DNA of 64,000 nucleotides. It comes from Devosia rhodophyticola (GTDB taxonomy: Bacteria; Pseudomonadota; Alphaproteobacteria; Rhizobiales; Devosiaceae). This document shows, piece by piece, positions 54,271-64,000 of this stretch. Position numbers and translations under genes: made by a program. Each line of letters starts with the position of its first letter. The stretch's first letter is position 1. Under the pieces are notes generated by a model, which was not told the DNA's origin, ran no database searches, and worked only from the letters and a program-made list of their open reading frames with translations. Location of the stretch: contig NZ_CP118247.1 of NCBI RefSeq assembly GCF_028816475.1, positions 1,550,001-1,614,000 of the forward strand. The letters run 5' to 3'.

Positions 54271-55302
54271 TCAGCGTATGAAGCCGACGATCTTGCGAAC
54301 GTCCGACATAGTGGTCTCGGCAAGGGCGGTGGCGCGACCGGCGCCCTCGCGCAGATAGGCATCAATGGTGGCTGGATCGTTGATCAGACGGCGCATTTCA
54401 TCAGCCATTGGCGCCAACACGGCGACCGCCAGTTCGGCCAGTGCGGGCTTGAAGGTGCCCCAACCCTTGCCGCCAAATTCGGCGATCACTTCGACCTTGG
54501 TCAGATCGGCCAGCGCCGCGTAAATGCCAACCAGATTGTCGGCTTCGGCGCGGCCCGCAAGGCCATCAACGGTTTCGGGCAGTGGCTCGGGATCGGTGGT
54601 TGCGCGCTTGATCTTTTTTGCGATGGCATCGGCATCATCGAGCAGGGAAATGCGCGACTGATCGGATGGATCCGACTTGCTCATTTTCTTGCTGCCATCG
54701 CGCAGGCTCATGATGCGGGTCGCGGGGCCGGCGATCAAGGGCTCGGTTATCGGGAAAAACTCGGGGTCCAGCCCCTGATCGGCAATGGACTTGGCATAGT
54801 CATTGTTGAATTTGGCGGCAATGTCGCGCGTCAACTCAAGGTGCTGTTTCTGGTCGTTGCCGACCGGCACATGGGTGGCCTTGTAAAGCAGGATATCGGC
54901 GGCCATCAGCGATGGATACGCCAAAAGGCCCAGCGACACGTTTTCGGAATTCTTGCCAGCCTTGTCCTTGAACTGGGTCATGCGACTCATCCAGCCGATG
55001 CGGGCAATGCAATTGAACACCCAGGCCAATTCGGCGTGCTGAATGACCTGGGACTGGTTGAAGATGATGGATTTTTTCGGATCGACTCCGGCGGCGATAA
55101 AGGCCGCAGCGACTTCACGGGTGGCGCGGCGCAGATCATCGGGGTCCTGCCAGACGGTGATGGCGTGCATGTCGACAACGCAATAAATGCATTCGTGGCT
55201 ATCCTGCAGCGGCACAAAACGGCGGATGGCGCCGAGATAGTTGCCCAGATGCAAATCGCCGGAAGGCTGAATGCCAGAAAATACGCGCTGCACAAATGCC
55301 AT
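54271..55302 (-). CDS. trpS: tryptophanyl-tRNA synthetase
   Basis: Class I synthetase, 343 residues. I chose ATG 55302 ([15 protein letters not shown]); upstream residues in the longer frame are not conserved. The HIGH-type motif is HLGN at residues 18-21 and KKMSKSDPS lies near 205-213. It follows murJ on the minus strand. Confidence 0.97.
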   Translation of the reverse strand: MAFVQRVFSGIQPSGDLHLGNYLGAIRRFVPLQDSHECIYCVVDMHAITVWQDPDDLRRATREVAAAFIAAGVDPKKSIIFNQSQVIQHAELAWVFNCIARIGWMSRMTQFKDKAGKNSENVSLGLLAYPSLMAADILLYKATHVPVGNDQKQHLELTRDIAAKFNNDYAKSIADQGLDPEFFPITEPLIAGPATRIMSLRDGSKKMSKSDPSDQSRISLLDDADAIAKKIKRATTDPEPLPETVDGLAGRAEADNLVGIYAALADLTKVEVIAEFGGKGWGTFKPALAELAVAVLAPMADEMRRLINDPATIDAYLREGAGRATALAETTMSDVRKIVGFIR

Positions 55303-55393
55303 GATAACTCCGCAGTATTGCACGTTCAAATTCGCGATCTGACCGAATAGCACAGCGCCAAGGCTGTCAACACAGGTCGGTGAGGTCGCTGTT

Positions 55394-56950
55394 TCAGGTT
55401 CGTCGCAAACGCCTTAGCAGCAGACCAAGCGGCTGGACACGCGAAAAATGCACCAGCACGAAATACATGACCACGCCATAGAGCATCAGCGAGGCCAGCG
55501 CAGCGGCTTGCATCAATAACGGTTGGCCGCTTGCCAGAAACCCTGCGCCGCGCTGAGCCAGTGCATAGAGCGCGCCCCCCATCAGGCAGGCAATGATGAT
55601 GATGGCAAGGTGCCGACGCCACTCGGAAGCTGTGAGGGCAAAATGCCCGCGCCGGGCCAGAAAAATGGCCAGAAGCAACGCATTGAGCCAGGCCGAAACC
55701 GATGTCGCAATGGCGATGCCGACATGCAGCAGACTGGGAAACAGTAGCAACGAAATGCCGATATTTGTGGCCGCAGAAATGCCGGCAAAAATTGTCGGCG
55801 TCATGGTGTCTTCGCGGGCGAAATAGCCGGGCTGGAGCACTCGAATCAGCACATAGGCCGGTAACCCGACGGCGAAGGCAACCAGAGCATTGGCCGTCTG
55901 GATGGTGGCCAGTTCGGTAAAGGCACCCCGCTCGAACAGCAGGCGGACGATGGGTTCGGCCAGGGCCACCAGCGCGGCAGCGGCGGGCATCGACAGTAGC
56001 ATCGAGACCAGCAAAGCCTGATCCTGACTGGCGCGGGCCTCGGCGGCGCGATTGCCCTTGAGGTGGCGCGACAATTCGGGCAGCAGCACCGTGCCAATGG
56101 CAATGCCGATTATGCCGAGCGGCAATTGATAGAGCCGGTCGGCATAGTTGAGAATGGCGATGGCCCCGGCGGCGCTGGAAGCGATAACGGTGCCGACGAA
56201 CAGATTGATCTGGGTGATGCCGCCGGTCAAAATCGCGGGAATGGCCAATGTCCAGAACCGGCGCACTTCCCTATCGATTCTTGGCCACTGAAAGCGCGGT
56301 ACGAAATTGGCGCGGCGGATCGACCAATAGACCAGCGCCAACTGGGCAACGCCGCCAAACATGGTGGCAATGGCAACCCAGACGGCGGCATCGGCGGGCG
56401 CCTGAACCGCAAAGGTTACCAGTGGGATCATCGCGGAAATATTGACGATGTTAAGGATGACGGGGGCAAAAGCCGCCGCGAAAAAGCGCCCCAGACTGTT
56501 GAGGATGGCGCCATAGGCGGCCATCAGCGACATGCACATCAGGTAAGGGAACATGATGCGGGTCAAAAGAACGGTCAGTTCGAATTTGGCCGGATCGTCA
56601 AAACCGGGCACGAACGGCACCAGAATGGTCGGCATGAATATTTCGGCCAGAATGGTCACCACAACCAGCGCCGCCACCAGCCAACTCATGATGCGCGCAG
56701 CCAGCAGCCGGGCCTGATCAGGGCCATCCTGTTCCAGCGCACCCGAAAACATCGGCACGAAGGCGGTGTTGAAGGCCCCTTCTGCAAAAAGCCTACGGAA
56801 GAGATTGGGAAAGCGGAAGGCGGCGAAAAAGGCGTCGGCGGCCGGGCCGGTGCCCAAAACGGCCGCCATCAGGGCATCGCGGGCAAAGCCGGCGATCCGA
56901 CTGAGCAATGTCAGTGCGCCGACCGAAAGAAAGTTGCGGTAAAGGCTCAT
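55394..56950 (-). CDS. murJ: lipid II flippase MurJ
   Basis: Moves lipid II across the inner membrane for peptidoglycan synthesis. A 518-residue protein of the MOP superfamily with about 14 hydrophobic segments. Typical sequences include [38 protein letters not shown] and [20 protein letters not shown]. It starts three bases after the glnD stop. Confidence 0.96.
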   Translation of the reverse strand: MSLYRNFLSVGALTLLSRIAGFARDALMAAVLGTGPAADAFFAAFRFPNLFRRLFAEGAFNTAFVPMFSGALEQDGPDQARLLAARIMSWLVAALVVVTILAEIFMPTILVPFVPGFDDPAKFELTVLLTRIMFPYLMCMSLMAAYGAILNSLGRFFAAAFAPVILNIVNISAMIPLVTFAVQAPADAAVWVAIATMFGGVAQLALVYWSIRRANFVPRFQWPRIDREVRRFWTLAIPAILTGGITQINLFVGTVIASSAAGAIAILNYADRLYQLPLGIIGIAIGTVLLPELSRHLKGNRAAEARASQDQALLVSMLLSMPAAAALVALAEPIVRLLFERGAFTELATIQTANALVAFAVGLPAYVLIRVLQPGYFAREDTMTPTIFAGISAATNIGISLLLFPSLLHVGIAIATSVSAWLNALLLAIFLARRGHFALTASEWRRHLAIIIIACLMGGALYALAQRGAGFLASGQPLLMQAAALASLMLYGVVMYFVLVHFSRVQPLGLLLRRLRRT

Positions 56951-56953
56951 GGA

Positions 56954-59758
56954 TCAGCTATTGACCGCCTTGGCGCGTTCCTCGACGGGTTTTGGGTTGA
57001 ATACATCCAGCAAGGCTGCATGAATCTTGCGCTGACGCGGCTTGGAGGCAATCTTTTGACCGGTCAGATCGGTGACATAGAACACATCGACCGCCTTTTC
57101 GCCATAGGTGCCGATATGAGCCGAACCGATGGTGAGGTTGAGGTCGGAAATTTCGCGGGTCAATGAATGCAGCAAGCCGGTGCGATCCAGTCCCGAAACC
57201 TCGATGACGGTGAACTTTTCCGAGAGATTATTGGAGACCACCACATCGGCGGGCAATTTGAAAGGTTTCAAGCGGCGATTGAGCTTGCTGTCCTTGCCTG
57301 CGTCGATCAGCACATAGCGTTTACCCTGCAGCAATTGCTTGACGGTATCAATGATACGCGTGGCGCGGACCTTTTCGTCTTCGTCCGAGGCAAAAGTGCG
57401 TCGCAGGCGGAAGGTATCGATGGCGCGCCCGTCGCGGGTCGAGAAAATCTGTGCCCCGATGATTGAGGCCTCGGCCATGGTGCAGGCACCGGCGATAAGC
57501 GAGAGCAGGCGGGGGTGATCGGGGGTATAAAATGACACTTCGGTGATGCCTTCAAAGGCCTTGACGCGGATCGAGCCAGCAAAGGCCTCATCGACCCTGT
57601 CGGCAGCGCGGATCATTTGTGCATGGGCCACTTGCAGTTCGGGCTCGGCGCGCAGCCAGTAATGATCATATTGGCGCGCGGCATAGTCGGCGATCTCTTG
57701 TTCGGGCCAATCGTTGAGGTTTTCGGTAAGAACGCTGCGGGCCTCGTTGATCCGATCCAGATGGGTGACCTGGGAGTGCCCGCCCGATAGCAGCGGTTCG
57801 GTGGCAAAATAGAGAGACCGCAGCAGGGAGCCTTTCCAGCCGGTCCAGACACCGGGCCCAACGGCGCGAATATCGCAGGCGGTCAGGATCATCAGCAGCG
57901 CCAGACGTTGTGGCGATTGCACGACATCGGCAAAAGCCTTTGCCGTCTCGGGGTCCTGAATGTCGCGGGCCTGAGCCACTTCGCTCATCAGCAAATGATA
58001 TTGGACCAGCCATGAAACAGTGTCGGTTTCAGCCGGGCTCAAGCCAAACCGCGGACAGAGCTTGCGGGCAACGCGTGCGCCGGCAATTGAATGATCCTCT
58101 GGACGTCCCTTGGCGATATCGTGCAGGAACAGGGCGACATAGAGCAGGCGCGTGTCGTTGAGCTGGGGCAGCAGCTCATGGGTCAGTGGCAGTTCCTTGC
58201 GCAGGCCGCCATTGGCAATTTCGGCCATGACGCCGACAGCGCGGATCAGGTGCTCGTCCACGGTATAGTGGTGATACATGTTGAACTGCATCAGGGCGAC
58301 GATCTTGCCGAATTCGGGGACGAATTTTCCGAGAACGCCACTCTCATTCATTTGGCGCAGCATACGCTCAACCGACTGCGGCGCGGTCAGGATCGAGAGA
58401 AAATAGTTATTGGCCTTGGGGTCGTTGCGCAAATTGGTGTCGATCAGGCGCAGGCTGCGCGTGATCTGCTTGATCGCATCGGGATGGAACAGCAACTCCT
58501 CACGCCCCGCCACCAGGAACATCTTGATCAGATTGACCGGGTTTTTGGTGAAAACGTCAGGCTTGGCGATATTGAGCCGACCACTATCGACAACAAAATC
58601 CCCGTCGCCCTTGATCTTGACCTTGCCGCGCTTGAAGGGGGCAAAAACCCGTCCGACCAGATCCATGTCTTTGGCGTGATTGAATTCGAGCGAAGTGCAG
58701 AAAATGCGGGTCAGGTCGCCAACATCCTTGGCCACCAGAAAATAGCGCTTCATGAAGCGCTCGACCCCGAGCATGCCGACGCGTTTGGCAAAGCCCAGGC
58801 GCTCGGCCAGATCGGGCTGCAGGTCAAAGGTCAGTTTTTCCTCGGCGCGGCCGGTCAGGAAGTGCAGATTGCAGCGGACGGCCCACAAGAATTCCTCGGC
58901 GCGCTGGAACTGGCGATATTCGCGGGCGCTGAGCACGCCCTTTCCCACCAATTGCTGACTGGTCTTGAGCTGGTAGAAATATTTGCCGATCCAATAGAGG
59001 GTATTGAGATCGCGCAGCCCGCCCTTTCCGTCCTTGATATTGGGTTCAACCACATAGCGGGTATTGCCCATCAATTTGTGGCGTTCATCGCGTTCGGCCA
59101 TTTTCGCGGCGATGAATTCGGGGCCGGTTTTAGCCATTATTTCGGTTTTGAACCGCTCAACCATCTGATCATAAAGGGTTTTATCCCCGGTCAGAAAGCG
59201 TGCTTCAAGTGTTGCCGTACGCACGGTCATATCCGAGCGAGCCATGCGCAGGCACTCATCAACCGAGCGGACGGCGTGGCCGACCTTCTGGCCGAGATCC
59301 CAAAGCATATAAAGAATATATTCGGTAACCTGCTCGCCCCAAGGGGTTTGCTTGTAAGGCAGAATGAACAGCAGATCAATGTCCGAGCCGGGCGCCAGCG
59401 TGCCGCGCCCGTAACCGCCAACCGCTGCGAGTGCCAGTGTTTCGGCCTCGGAGGGATTATCGACGGGATAAACGCGTTTGGTCGCAAACAAATGGACTGC
59501 CGAGATGATTTCATCTTCGGCATTGCACAGGTTCTGAGCACAGCGAATGCCTTTGCTGGTGGCCAGCAATTCAGCTTCGGCCTCCCTGCGTGCTGTTGCC
59601 AGTGTTTCGCGCATATGGGTCAGCACAATGGCGCGGGCGCCCGACGAATTGGCCGATTGATCACCGACGCGTTCATCCAGTTCGGCCAGAAGGGTCTGAG
59701 CGCTCTTGAGGGTGAACAGCGATTTGCGCGGTTTGACTTCAGCTTCGGCGAGCGACAT
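56954..59758 (-). CDS. glnD: [protein-PII] uridylyltransferase / uridylyl-removing enzyme
   Basis: Nitrogen sensor of 934 residues that uridylylates PII proteins when glutamine is low. The nucleotidyltransferase motif GGYGRGTLAPGSDIDLLF is near residue 120, and the HD domain LFLHDIAKGRPEDHS near 545. Two ACT domains close the protein (SFYTPDHPRLLSLIAG near 740, VIEVSGLDRTGLLHSL near 850). It overlaps the mutS frame by 20 bases. Confidence 0.97.
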   Translation of the reverse strand: MSLAEAEVKPRKSLFTLKSAQTLLAELDERVGDQSANSSGARAIVLTHMRETLATARREAEAELLATSKGIRCAQNLCNAEDEIISAVHLFATKRVYPVDNPSEAETLALAAVGGYGRGTLAPGSDIDLLFILPYKQTPWGEQVTEYILYMLWDLGQKVGHAVRSVDECLRMARSDMTVRTATLEARFLTGDKTLYDQMVERFKTEIMAKTGPEFIAAKMAERDERHKLMGNTRYVVEPNIKDGKGGLRDLNTLYWIGKYFYQLKTSQQLVGKGVLSAREYRQFQRAEEFLWAVRCNLHFLTGRAEEKLTFDLQPDLAERLGFAKRVGMLGVERFMKRYFLVAKDVGDLTRIFCTSLEFNHAKDMDLVGRVFAPFKRGKVKIKGDGDFVVDSGRLNIAKPDVFTKNPVNLIKMFLVAGREELLFHPDAIKQITRSLRLIDTNLRNDPKANNYFLSILTAPQSVERMLRQMNESGVLGKFVPEFGKIVALMQFNMYHHYTVDEHLIRAVGVMAEIANGGLRKELPLTHELLPQLNDTRLLYVALFLHDIAKGRPEDHSIAGARVARKLCPRFGLSPAETDTVSWLVQYHLLMSEVAQARDIQDPETAKAFADVVQSPQRLALLMILTACDIRAVGPGVWTGWKGSLLRSLYFATEPLLSGGHSQVTHLDRINEARSVLTENLNDWPEQEIADYAARQYDHYWLRAEPELQVAHAQMIRAADRVDEAFAGSIRVKAFEGITEVSFYTPDHPRLLSLIAGACTMAEASIIGAQIFSTRDGRAIDTFRLRRTFASDEDEKVRATRIIDTVKQLLQGKRYVLIDAGKDSKLNRRLKPFKLPADVVVSNNLSEKFTVIEVSGLDRTGLLHSLTREISDLNLTIGSAHIGTYGEKAVDVFYVTDLTGQKIASKPRQRKIHAALLDVFNPKPVEERAKAVNS

Positions 59759-62452
59759 CGCGGAGTTTCTTTAGTTCGTAGACCAGCTCGATTGCATCCC
59801 TGGGCGTCATTTCGTCGGGTTGGATGGTGTCGAGCCTTTCATAAACTGGATCGACCACTGGTTTTTCAACCGCAGGCCGATGGGCGAACAGCGGCAAATC
59901 GTCTAGCACGGCAGCAACGCTACCGGAAGAGCTTGTGCCGGTGGAGCGCTGCTCCAGAATTGTCAGCACCTGGCGCGCGCGGTTCAATACCGGGGTTGGC
60001 AATCCGGCAAGCTTTGCCACCTGAATGCCATAAGAACGATCCGCTGCCCCCTGTCCGACCTCATGCAGAAAAACCACGTCGCCTTCCCACTCGCGCACTT
60101 TCATGGTGACATTGGAGACGCGGGACAGGGTTTTTGAAGGCTGGTCAGTTCGTGAAAATGGGTGGCAAACAGCGCCCGGCAACCGGTGGTTTCATGCAAG
60201 GCCTCAACGGCCGCCCAGGCGATAGACAAGCCGTCAAAGGTCGCTGTGCCGCGCCCGATTTCATCAAGGATCACCAACGATCGCCGGGTCGCCCGGTTCA
60301 AGATAGCCGCGGTTTCGACCATTTCGACCATGAAGGTCGACCGGCCATGAGCAATATCGTCCGACGCACCGACGCGGGAAAACACCCGATCGACCACCCC
60401 GATATGCGCCGATGTCGCTGGCACGAAACTGCCCATTTGTGCCAGAATGGCGATCAATGCGTTTTGGCGCAGAAAGGTGGATTTACCACCCATATTGGGA
60501 CCGGTGACCAGCCATAGACGGCCCCCGCCAATGGCGTCAGTGCCAGACAGATCAGCATCGTTGGCGACAAAGCTCTGCTGCTGGGCCGCTACCATTTGCT
60601 CAACCACGGGATGGCGGCCGCCGACAATGGCGAAATTGAGCGACTTGTCGATGGCGGGGCGGCAATAGTTGGCAGTTGCCGCAAGATGGGCAAGACCTGT
60701 GGTCACATCGAGTTCGGCCAGCGCATCGGCAATGGCGCGCAAACTGTCGGTGGCGGCCAGAACCTGCACACAAAGCTCGGTAAAGATCGCCGCTTCAATC
60801 TGCATGGCCGCGTCGTGGGCGCGGGCGATCCGCCCCTCCAATTCCGCCAGTTCCTGGGTGGTAAAACGCATGACGCTGGCCAGCGTCTGGCGGTGAATGA
60901 AGATTTCGCGCAGGGGCGCTTCAAGCAACCTGCTGCCGTGGGCCGAGGGGACTTCGACAAAATAACCCAAAACGCCATTGTGGCGGATTTTCAGGGATTT
61001 TACCTCTGTTTCATCAATCAGGCGCGCCTGAAGCGCGGCCACCACGGCGCGGGTTTCCGTCGCAAGGGCGCGCTCGGCGTCCAGTTCGGCATGATAGTTC
61101 TTGCGCACAAAACCACCATCGCGCGCCAGCAACGGTGGTTCGTCAACCAGCGCCGCACCCAATTCGGAAGCCAGTTGCAGGGGCGCTGCGGCCAGCGCCG
61201 AAACCAGCCTTGCCAATTCGATTGTGGTTGGAACGCCGTCAAAGCGCTGGGAAACCGCCATGGCGGCGGATATGGCCTGACCGATGGCCCCCAGGTCGCG
61301 CGGGCCACCCCGATCGAGAGCCACGCGGGTCAACGCCCGGGCCAGATCGGGCGCAGCCTTGAGGTCGGCGCGAAGCCGTCCGGTCAGCATGGTATCGTTG
61401 ACCAGCATGGCCACCGCATCAAGGCGTCGGTTGATCGCTTCGGCATCGCACAAAGGCGCGGCAAGGCGCTGGGCGAGCAGACGGGAACCAGGCGCGGTCA
61501 CTGTCAAATCCACGGCACTGCGCAGCGAACCCTTGGCGGCACCACGCTGGGTCGCCAGCAGTTCGAGCGAGGCGCGCGTTGCCAGATCGATGGCCATGTG
61601 CTCGGCGGATGCCGACGGCGCGGGCGGGCGCAGGGCAGGTGACTTGCCCTTCTGGCTATCAACAACATAGCCAACCAGCGCGCCAAGCGCCGAGCGGGCG
61701 GCGCGCGACCAGGCGGTGGGATCAACATCAGCGGCGGCGAAGGCGGTGCGCAACTGCGTGGTCGCGGTTTCGCTATCAAACAGATCAATCGAGAGGGGCG
61801 TGACCAGGCTGGCCAGATTGGGCGGCAGCAGGTGGGCTTCACTTAGCTGGGCGCGGGTGGCTTCGGTCATGAGCAGTTCGGCGGGATCAATCCGGGCCAG
61901 TTCGTCCTGCACCGCGTGCGCGGGCACATCCAGAACATGGGTTTCGCCAGTTGATATGTCGGCCCAGGCGAGAGCAAAGTCGGTTTCGCCGTGGCGAACG
62001 CTGGCCAGCGCCGCCAGAAAATTGGCAGCCCGCGCCTCCAGATGATCGTCTTCGGTCAGCGTTCCCGGCGTAATCAGCCGCACGACATCGCGCTTGACCA
62101 CCGATTTTGCCCCGCGTTTCTTGGCTTCGGCAGGATCTTCAACCTGTTCGCACAGTGCAACGCGATGGCCCAGTTTAATCAGCTTGTTGAGATAATCATT
62201 GGCGGCGTGAATGGGCACACCGCACATTGCGATATCATCGCCAAGATGCTTGCCACGCCTGGTCAGGACGATACCCAGTGCGGCGCTGGCGATTTCGGCG
62301 TCCTCAAAGAACAGCTCGTAAAAATCACCCATGCGGTAGAACAGCAGATAGCCGGGATTTACCGCCTTGATCTCGAAATACTGCGCCATCATCGGCGTTA
62401 GCGCGGGGGTTTGCCCCGGGCTAATGGCAGCACTGTCTTGCGCCTTGTTCAT
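59739..62452 (-). pseudogene. mutS: DNA mismatch repair protein MutS, frameshifted near its C-terminus
   Basis: The first frame gives 783 residues with the mismatch-binding LLFYRMGDFYELFFEDA at the N-terminus, Walker A GPNMGGKSTFLRQN near 655 and Walker B VILDEIGRGTATFDG near 725. It continues to ATHFHELTSLQK and then leaves the family pattern (PCPASPMSP, stop). The natural continuation TLSRVSNVTMKVREWEGDV to the end is in another frame (stop 59739). The shift is at a run of five T on the plus strand (60131-60135); six would restore one protein of about 904 residues. The truncated form lacks the C-terminal dimer and ATPase-support region and is probably inactive. Sequencing error is the alternative. 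Confidence 0.9.
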
Positions 62453-62517
62453 CCAGCTCTTTGCCCAACGAGGAAAACGGGGAACTTACGAGCAAGGCGC
62501 ACAAATTCCAACAGCTA

Positions 62518-63375
62518 TCAGGCGGTTTTTCTCGCCTTGCTGACGCCCCGTTTTCGCCGTGCCGTCGGGCGTTCCGCATCCTCGGGCACCACGACCTTGC
62601 GATAGAGATGCCAGGTGGCGTGGCCAAAGATGGGAATGACAACCGCCAGCCCCACAAACAGGGGTAACGAGCCAAGGATAATGCCGGCCGTCACCATCAA
62701 CCCCCAGACCGCCATGGGAACAGGATTTTTAAGAACAGCGCGAAAGGAGGTTTGCACCGCCACCAGCGCCCCAACGTCGCGATCAATCAGCAGCGGGAAG
62801 GCGACGACCGTGGTGCAGAGGGTGAAAATGGCGAACCCCAAGCCGATCAGATTGCCGACGATAATCAAGGTCCAGCCCTGTGGGGTGGTCAATATCTGGG
62901 CCAGCAATGTGTCCAGCGTCATGGGCGGGGCGGCGCTGAACAGTGCCTCATAAAGGCTTTGCGCGGCGGTCAGCCACAGGGTGAACACCGCAAATATCAA
63001 AATGGCAACGGCGCCAATCGAGGCGATGGCGGGCGAGCGGAACACGTCAAAGGCATGACGCCAGGACGTATCCAGCCCCGCTTCACGGCGGCGGCTTATT
63101 TCATAAAGGCCAATGGCGGCGAACGGTCCGACCAGCGCAAAACCGCCGAGCAACGGGTAGAGCAGGGGCCATGTGTAATATCCCGACATCCAGATCGCCA
63201 AAACAATGCCGACGACGGGATAGATGATGCTGAGCAAGACTAGATGCGATGGCTTTTCCCAGAAATCTGCCAGACCGGCCCGCAGACTTTCCGTCAGGTC
63301 AGCAATGGTGATCTTGCGAATGGTAGGATGGGCCAGTGTTTCGGTGGCACCGGCAACGACGTGAAAGTTTGACAT
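62518..63375 (-). CDS. DUF2189-like membrane protein
   Basis: A 285-residue inner-membrane protein with about six hydrophobic segments. The start has the conserved pattern HPTIRKITIADLTESLRAGL and GLADFW, then LLSIIYPVVGIVLA; a late VVAFPLLIDRD precedes the last helices. The C-terminal tail is strongly basic (RRKRGVSKARKTA). Function unknown. Confidence 0.85.
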   Translation of the reverse strand: MSNFHVVAGATETLAHPTIRKITIADLTESLRAGLADFWEKPSHLVLLSIIYPVVGIVLAIWMSGYYTWPLLYPLLGGFALVGPFAAIGLYEISRRREAGLDTSWRHAFDVFRSPAIASIGAVAILIFAVFTLWLTAAQSLYEALFSAAPPMTLDTLLAQILTTPQGWTLIIVGNLIGLGFAIFTLCTTVVAFPLLIDRDVGALVAVQTSFRAVLKNPVPMAVWGLMVTAGIILGSLPLFVGLAVVIPIFGHATWHLYRKVVVPEDAERPTARRKRGVSKARKTA

Positions 63376-63675
63376 GGTCTACTCCGCTCGTTTGGTGCAG
63401 AGACATTCGTCGGTTGGGCCAAAAATGTTACATTGACCCCGACGAAGCGGCGGTCTGCATTGGGGGTAGCTTAGCCAAGGTGCGTTGTTTTGTCGCGGAT
63501 TTCCTTGAGATGTGATCGACCGGATTTGTGCCCGGCAAGAAAGCGCTATCGGCACGTCTGACCCGTGTTTCACGTGAATCCGGCCGATAGGCCAGGTTTG
63601 AACCCGGGTCGGGTGCCTTCCAACCATTGCGATTCGGGGTATTGTGTTTAAGCTTGCGGGCGACAAGGAGCCGGG
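63376..63675. other. divergent intergenic region before the LOV gene
   Basis: These 300 bases hold the promoters of the DUF2189-like gene (left) and the LOV gene (right). Apart from one parS-like palindrome at 63566 nothing was recognised. Confidence 0.4.
63566..63581. promoter_or_regulatory. parS-like sequence (imperfect)
   Basis: TGTTTCACGTGAATCC matches the ParB-binding consensus TGTTTCACGTGAAACA at 13 of 16 positions, including the full CACGTG core. True parS sites are usually perfect or nearly so and lie near parAB, which is not seen here. Confidence 0.25.
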
Positions 63676-64000
63676 ATGGGTCAAGCGAACATGACTACGG
63701 ACCGTGACGGCATTAGAGGAACAGGGTGGCACGCCTATGTGAGAGCGCTTGAGGCGAGCGCCGTGCCCATCGTGATCGCTGATCCGCACGCGGCCGACAT
63801 GCCGTTGGTGTTTGTAAATTCGGCTTTCCTGGCGTTGACCGGCTATGGCGAGCACGAAGTGCTGGGCCGCAACTGCCGGTTCCTGCAGGGCCCGAAAACA
63901 GCGGAAGCCGATCGCCATTCCATCGCGCAGGGGCTGGTTAATCGTGTGGCAATATCCCTCGAAATCCTGAACTACAAAAAGGACGGAAGCGCGTTCTGGA
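63676..64000 (+). CDS. LOV-domain photoreceptor protein (3' end beyond window)
   Basis: The first 108 residues form most of a LOV (PAS) domain. The flavin-adduct cysteine is Cys67 in GRNCRFLQGP; VNSAFLALTGYGEHEVLG precedes it and LEILNYKKDGSAFW follows, all expected for a blue-light FMN sensor. ATG 63676 is five bases after AAGGAG. In this bacterial group such domains often lead into a histidine kinase of the HWE type that feeds the general stress response, but the output domain lies outside the window. Confidence 0.88.
   Translation, partial: MGQANMTTDRDGIRGTGWHAYVRALEASAVPIVIADPHAADMPLVFVNSAFLALTGYGEHEVLGRNCRFLQGPKTAEADRHSIAQGLVNRVAISLEILNYKKDGSAFW

Noticed and set aside
54157..57166. Long plus-strand frames of 397 and 367 residues
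   Set aside because: They are antisense to trpS and murJ and show no family motif.
58091..60109. 672-residue open frame on the plus strand
   Set aside because: It is antisense to glnD and mutS, which have clear domains; low-complexity HIS/GLN/ASP-rich content is typical of a codon-bias shadow.

Overview
The window reads as chromosomal DNA of an alphaproteobacterium, most likely Hyphomicrobiales (Rhizobiales) and possibly close to Devosia. The evidence is gene content and order: an Irr-type iron regulator divergent from fabA-fabB, a miaB-phoH-ybeY-corC block, a mutS-glnD-murJ-trpS-usp-nfuA block, and a candidate EcfG-type stress promoter. The genus is inference; no 16S gene is present.

Layout. 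(1) 1-2391: irr (runs off the left edge), fabA and fabB; fabI, the usual next gene, is absent. (2) 2199-23593: a surface-polysaccharide locus. It holds manC, a LysR regulator, a full wbpI/A/B/D/E set for UDP-ManNAc3NAcA, a PglD-like acetyltransferase, a PglC-like initiating transferase, three intact glycosyltransferases, a class II glutaminase fused to a WbpG-like amidotransferase, a Wzx-type flippase broken by one frameshift, an acyltransferase and a Wzy-like polymerase. Among these lie relics of a glycosyltransferase (two pieces), a DegT-type aminotransferase, mmsA and a LysR gene. (3) 24108-29666: a GntR regulator, a three-gene ABC importer and an arylsulfatase, forming a sulfate-ester scavenging cassette. 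(4) 30445-46899: a 16.4-kb integrative phage-like element in tRNA-Arg(CCG), bounded by 47-bp direct repeats. It encodes integrase, regulators, a replication-like module with TGTGA...TCACA repeats, HK97-type head genes, tail tube, terminase and tape measure. No lysis or tail-tip genes are visible. (5) 47428-48825: small, probably stress-related membrane and hydrophilic proteins. (6) 48923-63375: housekeeping genes miaB, phoH, ybeY (apparently a CTG start), corC, nfuA, usp, trpS, murJ, glnD and mutS (frameshifted), then a DUF2189-like membrane protein. (7) 63676-end: a LOV photoreceptor protein, cut by the window.

How they work together. The wbp set would make a diacetamido-mannuronate donor that the fused amidotransferase could convert to an amide or amidine. 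The PglC-like enzyme would start the lipid-linked unit, the glycosyltransferases extend it, and the flippase and polymerase export and join it. Both mutS and wzx are broken by an apparent loss of one base in a homopolymer. That fits sequencing error, or a mismatch-repair mutator lineage with a second slippage in the polysaccharide locus. The most unusual region is the compact phage-like element: it has capsid, packaging and tail-tube genes but no lysis or adsorption genes, a rearranged gene order, a divergent ribbon-helix-helix pair with duplicated operators, and a terminal protein with four zinc-ribbon repeats.
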